Source: Puccinia triticina
Lineage: Eukaryota; Basidiomycota; Pucciniomycetes; Pucciniales; Pucciniaceae
Assembly: GCF_026914185.1 (NCBI RefSeq)
Contig: NC_070566.1
Span: forward strand, 2,480,001 to 2,544,000
Direction: 5' to 3'
DNA length: 64,000 nt
This document shows positions 32,586 to 42,600 of the stretch, piece after piece. Numbering within the stretch: the stretch's first letter is position 1; the number at the start of each line of letters is the position of its first letter. Under the pieces are notes generated by a model, which was not told the origin of the DNA, ran no database searches, and saw only the letters and a program-made list of their open reading frames with translations. The position numbers were made by a program, and so were the translations under genes.

Positions 32586-33926
32586 CTACACTAAATGACT
32601 CCGGAGCCTATCCCGGATTGAGTTCATGTGTTCAACTTGAGGAATTGGGTTATTCCCAGGTCGGTCCCCTGCGTGGGCATTGGCCGCCGGGACCTTGTTA
32701 AAAAACCCTTCATTACTGCTCCTTTGGTCCCAAATTTGAAGATAGAGGGATCCCCTCTTTTGAAGGAGGTTGTGAAGGACCATACACACAAAGGTGTTGT
32801 TCCTTGCTTGGAGGGGCCTGGCCTTCTGCGCGGTTAAGAGGATCCGGAATCGATTCTTCAGCTGCCCAAAGGCACGTTCCACGACCATCCTTGTTGAAGA
32901 GTGGATGAAATTGAATTTGACATTGTCTGCGCGCGCGAGAGAAGGATACGGTACCAGTATCCTTACGTTGGAAGGATAGCCGGCGTCCCCTATGAGATAA
33001 GAGCCGTCCGGTATCATTGGCCTGGCCGGCGAAGCTGGTGATAGACTGTGTCCCAGTTGTGAACGCCGAAAAAGCCGGCTATCGTGCATCGATCCTGGGG
33101 CCCCACCGCTCACCTGATTCCACGGGATCATAAAGTGAGCCAATCGGAACGGACGAAGTGGAAGGAAACTATGTAGTAGATGTACATTACGGAAGTTGCC
33201 ATCTCCGTCTACGACACATTGGAAGACAATGGACAACCAACTCTTCCTGTTGATGTAACCCTTCCAACAATCCTCCGCGGGCATTGCCAAAGGGATGTGG
33301 GTCCCGTCAATTGCGCCAACTATGTCGGGGATGCCATGCCTCTCTTCAAATGAAGCCTTGATCTCATCCCATTGTGCATTGTTGTTCAGATCAGGAAAGC
33401 TACAATTCAAGCTGTCAGCCAGTCAGGAAAAACCCAATGGAGAGGAGTAGTAGAGTTGAACACACCAGACAGTAGTCAAACGGAAGTTCTCAAGCACGGC
33501 AATCACAAACCGCAAAGAAGCTTTATTGGCGGTTTCCTTGCCAATGCTAAAAACATGGCCAATTGTCACATAACTGGCGCCGTGGCCAAGCCAATAAAGC
33601 CCAACAGCCACCTGAGCCTCCACAGATAGAGGATCTCCTCGCCGCATGCAATCGAGCTGCAATGAATCTCGTAAGCTATCGGCCAGCCATTGGAAATCTG
33701 CCAACGGCATGCGGAAGTATTCGACGAATCGTGTGTGAGGCATGAGAGGATCGTTCCAAGGCTCCCATCGGGGGGGTCGCTTATACGCCTGCCGGGCTGC
33801 TCGTGTATAAATCTCCTCGTGCGGTCGCTGATTCAATAACCAGATGGCCATCAGTTGATTTGTTGGGTTCATAAGCGGTAGGGGTATCATTGTGGCGTGG
33901 CGTTGGCGATCGAGCCAGAAGGTCAT
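32586..33926 (-). CDS. HARBI1-type PIF/Harbinger DDE transposase
   Basis: Two exons, 33466-33926 and 32586-33411, joined by a 54-bp GT-AG intron (33412-33465) in phase; start ATG 33926. The N-terminal part has a helix-turn-helix-like region (LSVEAQVAVGLYWLGHGASYVTIGHVFSIGKETAN). The DDE_Tnp_4 catalytic core follows: first Asp in IVGAIDGTHIP, second Asp in YLIGDAGYPSN, Glu in RMVVERAFGQLKNRF. All three acidic residues are present. No stop or frameshift was seen, unlike the other genes of this element. Product about 428 residues, normal for the family. It would act in the nucleus on the GGCCGCAATTATAAAC termini, with TWA targets. Confidence 0.85.
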
Positions 33927-35085
33927 CTGTTCTCAGCAGGAAGAGTCTGGCACTGCCGAGGCCCCGAAGCCCCAAGAGTTAGCAGATGTATGGCTGTATT
34001 TGAGCCTGTACAGTATGACCGGCGCAACAATTCAGCCATGTCCTTTCCAATAACGGGCATGGCACGCGTGCATGGAACACTGGCTAGGGCCTCTGACCCG
34101 CTTCATGGCCGCGATGCATGGGGAGTTTATACCTGCACCCATTGGTTTGAAATTAATATTAAATGATTTTGAAAAAAAAAAAATGAAATTTCTTTTAATA
34201 TATATTTTCAAAATGTTTTCAGTTGTTTTTCAAAAATATCTCAGAAATATGTTTATAATTGCGGCCTAATCTTAGTGGGAATTTGGCGGTACGCCTTTTC
34301 CCAATCAAATAACGCCAATTCCAGTGGCCCAGCTTCAGCCGCGAAGAATTCCGATACTAGATTAAAGTCATCCCAGGTGGTCTCGAAATCTGACTTATCT
34401 ACGAAAGAATTCACTGATTGGATAATTGGATCGTTCCTAGGAAACGAAAGATCATTTATTGGTCGAATTGCTCCGTCTCCGTTCACAACCGCTCCCAACG
34501 GATTTGACCAGAAAAAACCAAATTTCTCTAGTAGTTGCTCGCGCTTGAAGGGGCCAAATATTCGTTTCGCCGCCAACTCTTTTGCAATTGATTCCTCAAT
34601 TTTCGGTCTTGCTTTTTCTGACGATCTGTGGTTGTCCGGAGTGAAACAATCCAAATTTCCCAGGCTATGTTCTGGAATCCCCTGATCAAAACCGAATTCG
34701 AAGCCGTGCAATACATCTGTGTATTTGGGGAGCAGGCCATTCTCCTCTAGCGCTGCTTTCCATTCATCTAAATTCATTTCACACTTAATTGATGTCGGCC
34801 AGATGGCCTCTCCTAGACCCTCGATTCCAATAGGATTAACCTCATGGTCTAAATTTTCCATTGAAACCATATTAAAGTTGTTGGAGCTCAATATTTCCGA
34901 CCAACTGTTCCACAAACATGAGATAACAAAAAGAACAAGTGGAAATTTAAAATGAAAGATTCATCAGGACCTGCCATGCAACCAACAACCAGAATTATTT
35001 CTACACTGAGGTTTGATATTAAAACAAAAAACATCTTCCTCGCACCAAGTGCCGCGTGAAAATCAAAGAGAAGGGAAGAAGCCCA

Positions 35086-36863
35086 CTAAGAATCTTTCTC
35101 TTTCGCAGCAGAAGAGTTATCTTTCTTCTTGAAGCTTCTAGAGTGACCTTGATCTCTCCCATAACCGCCTCTTTCTCGATTGTAACCGCCACGGGTACTC
35201 CCACCAAAATCGTTACTCCTATAGTAATCGTTATCCGAATAGCCTTGATCCCTTGGTCTTTTATTGTACCCCTCCTCGTTTTGCTGATAGTCTTGATAAC
35301 CCCCATAGTCGGAATTGCGACGATCTTGACCCCATCGATCCCCTGAACCTCGTCCTCGATAGCCTCCTCTACCACGGCCAGAACTAGAATCTCGCTTGGC
35401 CACGTCCCCGACTCCTCCTTTAGAACTATTCGGTCGAGGTTTGCCCGTATTCGGATCAAAACCAAACTTCTCACCGCCTATCGCGTAAGGATTGTCGGTC
35501 TCGTCATTCTCATTGAGAGTCAAAGTAATCCTCCATCCTTCCCTCTTGACATCATCCCTAAAAATTGAAATGTCTACCGCTGAAACTTCTCCGGAATCCG
35601 TCGTGACTTGGTAAGAGAAAGCGTTCTGTCTAATGATCATATCATATCGAAATGCAGTCATGAAACCTTCGGCCGAGATAATCTTGTCAACATTTTCCTT
35701 GTGTAATAAGATCCATTCAGCGAACTCTGGATAGTTATAGAGGTCTCTGAATGTGAGATAGAAGTTCCTGTGATTAGTCGTCCATTTACTAAATGTCTGT
35801 GACCATTCGTTCGGATATTTGTAACCGATATAATTCCCATCTTTCTCATCTCCCCGCGTCCTCCTATTTGTATAGAACTGAATGGCATCTCTTTGCCAGT
35901 TTTTGTCGAAGATTGTCAATGGGATGGGACCTCTGAACTCCCTGATATTGCGATCGAAATAAGGTGTAAAACCGACATCAAAATGTTTTGGGAGTGATCC
36001 CTTGATGAAAACAATAGTCGTCTTATCGACCGCCCGCCTAGCCGCATTCAAAGCTGGATTGACAGCATCGCTTGAGCTTGATCTGAGAATATCTGGCCTA
36101 TCTGGCGCGTCTAAGGATGAATCGTCCTTCATTCTGGCGTAGATCCTCAAAAACAAATCGGCGGACTTCTTATCGCCTTTCGCGAGAGCCTCCGTCGCCT
36201 TATCCCAGATAGCTTGCTTGTCTGACTTCTCGGAAGAGAGTTCTGGCGTAGCGAGAGCGACTGACGAATTTGTAACCTGAAGAGTACCCTCCGGCTCGAT
36301 TATTTCAGGTACACCAGACAATGAGCTGCGATATCTGGCCGCAGTATCTTGGCCTTGAGCTCCCTTAGTAGGGTTAGGATTAGGTATTTCTAAGAATGAT
36401 ATCGAGCAAATTACGATTCATGAGTATTGTTTCTCAACTACATCTCAGCAACTTAGAGAGTAGTAATGCATCTCATCAACTTAGAGAGCTGTACTAACCT
36501 TTAAAGCTGTCATCGCTATCAGTATCGTGAGAGTGGTCTTTATCTTTATCAACCGCGCTTGACTTTCCATCTATTATAGATAGGATCGAACAGATTCAAC
36601 GTCATCAGATAACCATCCACTTAGGTATCAATGCGGAAGCAATCCTGCGGAAGCAATCCAAACGGTGAGAACTAACAACTTAAGTTCTCCCGCCCTGCTT
36701 CTCTCGATTCCATCATATTTTCCGAAGCCAATCTGGTCGGTTCGCCAATCGCCGTACCACCGGTAGTATCTACGTCCTCTACGCCTCCTTGCGGCGTCAT
36801 GACTGCGGTCTCAGGCGCCTTAGTGAGTTTCTTCGCTGCTCGTTTCACCATTTCATCTACCAT
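35086..36863 (-). CDS. Gag-like protein of the Ngaro-type retrotransposon (probably spliced)
   Basis: The core frame 35086-36321 is open further 5' (to about 36400) and shares with the copy at 3476-4687 the blocks VGFTPYFDRNIRE, PIPLTIFDKNWQ, YPNEWSQTFSKW and EGFMTAFRYD. It ends in an RGG/RDRGY-type Arg/Gly/Tyr tail likely to bind RNA; no CCHC knuckle. An upstream ORF with a real ATG (36863 down to 36672) has a Lys/Ala-rich helix and probably supplies the N-terminus through one or two introns in 36400-36670. The exon joints are not resolved. Confidence 0.6.
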
Positions 36864-36940
36864 GACCTTTGCGTTAATTGACTTTCAGTTTATTCGTGAG
36901 GAGACTTTTAGTTGAAAAGATACTGAAAGAACCAAAAACA

Positions 36941-37181
36941 CTCGAAAAAAGATCTGTCGGCGATAGGCGTGGAGAACTGATGAAGGTGGTGCGAGATGAG
37001 TAGCGGTATGGGGCAAGGGGAGTCTGGTGCTGGGTTATGAGGGTTCTTGTGGTGGGCGCATGAGCCCAGTCTCAAACCTAATCTCTCATAATCAGACTCC
37101 CGATCTTTGGCCCAGTCTGGGCTTCCTCATTCGCGTGCTTGGACCTCGGCAACCTACCCCTGCGGGTCCGGTCACTGTCTA
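36941..37181 (-). repeat. Split direct repeat A1 (5' terminal)
   Basis: 241-bp copy of A2 (25848-26088), forming the 5' end of the Ngaro-like element on the minus strand. Confidence 0.85.
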
Positions 37182-38596
37182 ACACACAAACACCATACTC
37201 AGATCATGTCATCCATTACATGGACCACTCTGACAGCCTGTCTACCCTTTACATATACCTTACCTCATCAGCTGCACTCATTAAATTGTGCTATGCACAT
37301 GTCATGCAGTGTCATGCAGTGTTATGCACACTTGATTCAGGCTTATGCCATCTAATGCAGTCTTATGCAGGTGCATGCAGACTAATTTAATACACCACAG
37401 GTGAAGTTTTAAAGTTTGAATCCAGTAAAAATACTGGAGGGCAAGAAAAACGGAAAAGCAATTGGAATGCTTCCGGTGTGGTCGAAGGACCAGAATCATT
37501 CCAATTGCAATTCAGGTTAAACCCAAACCTGAAAAGATGGGTCTGCACCGGAATGAAGTTGGAATTCCTTTGACTTCATTTCAGGAAACAGACTGGAATC
37601 TCATTCCGGTTTCTTTCCTGGATTTTCCCCGGAATAGTTTTGTATACGACCGGGCAAGCCCCACAAATGCAGCCTTATATCCACTCATCACACACCTGAC
37701 TGCATGGTGTGTCTAGCAGCTCCTGTGGGGTGGATCAGCCAGATGGTGCTGGTTTGATCCCCCTTTTGTTTGACCAGTTGCCCGCTCACATTTTCAAGCC
37801 TTCAGCAGCCCGCGCCAACCCGTCACCATTCCAAATAGCCATCAAAAGTGGGGTTGGCAATCCAAAATAAATTTGGAATCCCATCCAGTAAACTGCTGGA
37901 TTCCTTTCTGGAGAATTGCCAACCGTCAATAGACAGTCCGCCCTTGCAGGCGGGCCAACCAAAAGCATTTTGGTGGGTGATCGAAATAATTTCAATGCGC
38001 TTCACCCATGGTGTAGGGTCTGCAGTCTGACAGCTGACAGATGACATCATGCAAGTGTCTAGCCATCAAAAACCCCTCATGTGGCTTGCACATGCCATCA
38101 TTTGACAGCAGATGACAGACAGGGCAGTACAAATGATCAGATAACCCAATGACATCATAGTTCCAACTCAAACCTCTCACCTTCTCTTTCTCACCAGCTA
38201 AATTCCCTCATCATTACATCATGTGACCTGTAAATTGGGCTGAATTCCCTCATCTAAACTGTACCACCAGCCAAAACCCCTCATCTGTAGCCTCAGGGCA
38301 GCTAAAATCCCTCATTTCTTGGTGCCCCTGGAGCTCAAATCCCTCACTCTTCTCTATTTAAGGACCAGTTGTAATTTCTTGCAGCAAACTACTTGCACTC
38401 CGCTTACCCCTTAAAAGTACAACACTTCCTCACTCGACAGTATTAGCCCCACTCTATATTGTGGTTTTACCCCCCTTACATACAAATTAAAACCTCATTA
38501 CAACCCTTACACATCAGCTACATCACCATAACACTTGAGCCACCTGCTCAAGAGTCAAAGTAGGCTATCTTTTGATACACCTCCACTATCACTACA
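37182..38596. other. Non-genic DNA with short repeats
   Basis: No gene supported. About 37295-37385 has repeated ATGCAG/TTATGC words. 38200-38345 has dispersed AAATCCCTCAT words. TATTTAAGG at about 38355 is TATA-like but no ORF follows it. A few short inverted repeats (for example CCAGTAAA ... TACTGG near 37420) were seen. Confidence 0.4.
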
Positions 38597-38601
38597 TTAA
38601 A

Positions 38602-39592
38602 TGACAGCTCTGTTTATGAAGCTTAGGGCAAAAACACGTCAAAATAAGGGTTTTTGGGCCCTAGCACTATAACTGTGCTGATGTAAACACTAGTAATGTA
38701 AATTACTAAACTTGTTACGTGGTAATTTGGCCACTACAAAGGTTTTAAACACTCTTTAAAAAGAGGAAGATTTATTATGTAATTAATAATGTATAATTAT
38801 TAATTACAGGGAATAAATTTGGCGTATAAAAGTAGGTGGTAAGCGCTTAAACTGATTGGCTACTTGTCAGAGGCGGAGGTCTTACGGCAACTACTTTTAA
38901 GGATAAAGCTTGTAAATATGCTAATAAGGGATTTTTGATATTTTAAAGGTTTAATCCAGTGGATTTTACATGCTGGGGATGGTTTAAAAGGGAAAAGAGG
39001 CTACAACAGTAGCAGGGGAGAATATTCACGGCAAACTTACAGTTTATGGGTGGTGAATGGTCTGGGGGATCTTTTCTTGAGGGCCAAATAGGCCTCTATT
39101 TATAGAGGGGACTTCAGTGGGCGTAAACACTGAGTCCTTTTCTCCCTATGGGAGTATCCAGGGCTGTAGCCGTGAAAAGGGCTTGGCTGTGGGTATTTTA
39201 ATTTAAAATAGACTAATTTCCCTGACTCTGTCACATGACATGTTTATAACCAATTGTCATGTGAAAGAGCTTCAGTAGAAGTCTACATAATATTTTCACG
39301 GGGTATTTTTACACGAGTAATATTACTCATTATTGTACAACAGTTTAATTTTATGTACTTTAATTGTTTTACTAATTCTTTGTATGTAATACTATTTTTG
39401 GGCGCTTTCTGTGGCCAATTCTTATTTATACAATTAGTACATGAAGGAATAGGAATAAGGGGGTAATTTAAGTGGGTGACCCCCCTTAATTTACGATGAG
39501 GAATCTGATTCTGAAATAAAATTTTAATAATTATTATTATTTACTGAGTTATTGCAGTCTTTTGGATACTTGATGTATCTCTAAGGCTGACA
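38602..39592 (-). repeat. 3' LTR of the gypsy element
   Basis: 991 bp, near-identical to 46545-47535. Contains a TATAAATA box (minus strand, 39097-39104) inside the palindromic-looking CCTCTATAAATAGAGG. Confidence 0.9.
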
Positions 39593-39606
39593 CTCACCCC
39601 CTCTAA
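39593..39606 (-). promoter_or_regulatory. Polypurine tract (plus-strand primer) of the gypsy element
   Basis: On the minus strand the purine-rich AGAGGGGGTGAG directly precedes the 3' LTR terminus TGTCAG, the expected position of the polypurine tract. Confidence 0.7.
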
Positions 39607-39629
39607 AAAAGGTTAAATTCTGAAATAAT

Positions 39630-42600
39630 TTAATCTTTATGTTTAGAGTTCTTGAATCTTCTTAGATATTTATCCGCATCTTTAATGTCTTTTTCTGGTA
39701 GCCATTCATCTTCATGAATTGGGTTCCTGTATCTTACAAGATATAATTTATCTTTCTCTCCTCTGATCTTCTTGTCTTTCAAGATCTTATGAATTTTCTT
39801 CTCCTCTGACTCTTCAAGTGGAGGTACTTCTGCTTCAGGTATTTCCTTGCGTAAAGGGAATAATTCAGCATCTGATTCATTATAGTGTTTGAGTAAGCTT
39901 ACTGGGAATGTAGGATGTTTCTTTTCTAATTCTCCATATAGTTCCACTTCTACTGCATTTGGTCCATGTAATGCCTTGACTACAAATGGGCCAACAAATG
40001 CATTCCTAAGCTTCTTAGGTCCTTTAATATTAGTAAAGTTTGTAGTTGATATTAATACTAAATCTCCTATTTTGAAGCTGGGTACTTTGTACTTTTTGTC
40101 CCATTTTTCTTTGCTGTATTCAAATGCATTATCCATGCTTTGTTGAGCGTGTTTTCTGGCTTTGTCCAGCATGTTCTTGAAGCTTGCTGCTGTGGGATGT
40201 ACTTCTACCAAGTCCTTTTTCAAGCTGTCTTGTGGTAGTCTGGGGTTCCATCCTTTCTCTAGAATAGCTGGTGTTTTTCCTGTTGATGCATGGGTTGATG
40301 TTCTGTAGGCTAGTTCTAGGGCTGGTAATAGTGTAACCCAGTCATGAGTAAATCCATCAGAGTCTTTAAATTCTAATCCATAGGCACAGAATCTCCTTAT
40401 CATGTCTTCCAAGGTTTGAATCATTCTCTCTGCTAGTCCATCAGTTTGTGGATGGTAGGCTGTTGAGAAAGAGAGTTTAGTGCCAAATAGGCGGTACAGT
40501 CCTCTCCGTAGATCTGATGTAAACTTGGGATCTCTGTCACTGATGATATTTTTGAATAGTCCTGTCCATTAAATCACTTGTTGCCAAATCATTATAGCTG
40601 TGTCCATAGCTGTATCATCTTTGTGACATGGTAAGAATATAGGTGTTTTACTAAATCTGTCTACGATAACTAGACATGCATTATAGTTTTTCTTTCCTCC
40701 AGGTGGTAATCCTGTAACCCAGTCCATGTTAACTGTTTCCCATGGTCTAGTGGGTTCTTCTATTTTCATCATATGTCCAAACCTTTTGCCTGTTGCCTTA
40801 TTTGCTCTCTGGCATCTTTCACATGTAGTGCAGTATGTTTCTACATCTTGTTGCCATGTTGGCCACCATGCTAGGTTTCTTACTCTGTCTTCTGTTCTGT
40901 CTGAAGATAGATGGCCAGATGATGTACTGTCATGGCATTCATGTAGTAGTGTATTGATCAATACTCTGTCCATTACTGTTAGTACACATGTGTGTTTGGA
41001 TCTGTGGTAGATGATGCCGTCAAATAGTTGAAATCTTCCTTCTTGGTATGATTTCTTCCATGCTGTATCTAATGCTGCAATCAGGTCATCATCCTTTGAA
41101 TCTGTTTTGGACAATATTTGTACTAGTAATGTACAGTTCTTGTCTTGTTTGTAACTATTTCTGATTTCGTCAAAGAATTCATCTTCTAGTTCAGTAATGC
41201 TAATTCCCATAATTGGCAGTTCCTCTGGGTCTTCAGGCGCCCAGGCTGGATTATCTGGTGTGTTTGGTAGGGACCATCTAGAGAGTCCATCTGCATTTTT
41301 ATGCAATCTCCCTTCTTTATGAATTATTGTCATGTTACCTCTGTACACTTGAATGGATATCTGCCATCTAAGCATATGTCTGTTAGAGGTTTTCATATTG
41401 ATGAGTGATTTTAGTGCAATACAGTCTGTGATGACATCAAATACACTTCCATCTAGATAGTAGTGGAGTTTCTCTAGGGCCCAGACTAAACATAAGCATT
41501 CTAGTTGGCTTGCTCCATATCTTGCTTCAGTTTTCTTGAGTTGTCTGGATATGAAACAAATGGGACCTTCCACTGGTTTATCATTGATGATTTGTAATTG
41601 ATGGAGTGCTGCTCCTAGTCCTTCCATTGAGGCATCAACATATAATACAAAAGGTTTCTTGAAATCTGGCATTAATAATAGAGGTGCTCTAGTCAGATGT
41701 TCTCTTATTTTATTAAATGCCATATGTCTTTCTGTGGTCATTTCAAAGGCAGTATCATTAGAAGCTATCTCATACAAGCTTCTGGCCATGGCTGCATAGC
41801 CTTCTAGGTGTTGTCTATAGTAGCTGGCAAACCCAAGAAAGCTTTGCATTTCTTTTTTGTTTGTAGGTGCTGGTTTTTGTAACACTGCTGCTACTTTATT
41901 CTGGTCTATGCATAATGCTAGTCCTGAAACTACGTGTCCTAGTGCTTTAATTTCTGCAAATCCAAATGCACATTTCTTCAGGGAAATTTTCATATTGACA
42001 TTAAATATCTTTGTAAGAACCAGTTCTATTCTGCTCATGTGGTCTCCCCAAGTCTCAGAGCATATAATTATGTCATCTATGTATATAATTAGCCATCCCA
42101 GTCCAAGTTCTTCACAGAAGATGGTATTCATCATTCTTTGGAAATGTGATGGGGCATTTTTGATTCCAAAAGGCATTCTAAGGTACTCATAAACTCCTTT
42201 ATGTGTTATAATTCTCAGGTATTTTCTTGCACGTTCTGTTACTACATTCTGATGAAATCCTTTCAAAGCATCCATACTTGTAATGTATTTTGCTTTAGCT
42301 AGGTTAGTCAGAGTCTCCTGTATCCTTGGTATAGGATATCTGTCTGGGACTGTGTAGGTGTTCAGTGCACGGAAATCTCCTACCATGCGTGATTTACCAT
42401 TGTGGTAGGTTATAATTACTGGTGTGGTTATTTCCACTTCTTCATTATGCCCTACTTTTCTAAGGACATTAAGCCTTACCAGCTCATCCAAGTGTTTTGC
42501 AAGCTCTTCTCTTGCTCTGGGGCTTGCTGGGTAGGCTGGTCTCCTTAGCAAAGGTGGGTAGGGGCGCTCTATGTTTAATGTAATGTCCACTTCGTGGCCT

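Larger units (their letters stand above)
28698..34266. mobile_element. Large PIF/Harbinger transposon (5.6 kb, four gene-like units) with TAA TSD
   Basis: The termini are GGCCGCAATTATAAAC at both ends, inverted, with similarity continuing about 40 bp (TGAGATATTTTTGAAAA). TAA flanks both sides (28695-28697, 34267-34269). Genes: a trihelix/Myb-like protein (29069-30870, +), a second SANT-like unit (31309-31706, -), an acidic unknown protein (31938-32528, +) and a HARBI1-type transposase (32586-33926, -). Most PIF/Harbinger elements carry two genes. It lies in the RT gene of the Ngaro-like element and so is younger than it. Confidence 0.9.
27607..34915 (-). pseudogene. YR-retrotransposon reverse transcriptase/RNase H, split by a Harbinger insertion
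   Basis: Two blocks belong to one frame: 34267-34915 (RT fingers, PINDLSFP, FDWEKAYRQIPT) and 27607-28697 (GGVAGCGSFGRPADAW, catalytic FRWVDDN near 28520, thumb and connection, RNase H with VWTDN and ADKLSRG). The Harbinger element 28698-34266 sits between them with a TAA duplication; without it the codons run on in phase, and the sequence across the joint matches the homologous part of the copy at 2246-3232. The frame stays open 5' of 34915 without an ATG, so the start is unknown; it may be spliced or frameshifted from gag. No other lesion was seen in this gene. Confidence 0.85.
25469..37181 (-). mobile_element. Full-length Ngaro-type YR retrotransposon with split direct repeats
   Basis: On the minus strand the order is repeat A1 (36941-37181), gag-like gene, RT/RNase H, tyrosine recombinase, B1 (26089-26407), A2 (25848-26088), 60-bp spacer, B2 (25469-25787). 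B1 and A2 abut exactly. Paired repeats have equal lengths (319 and 241 bp). This A1-ORFs-B1-A2-B2 plan is the split-direct-repeat hallmark of Ngaro and PAT elements; no methyltransferase domain is seen, which favours Ngaro. No target duplication flanks it, as expected for recombinase integration. Without the inserted Harbinger element and its duplication the length is 6141 bp. Confidence 0.85.
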
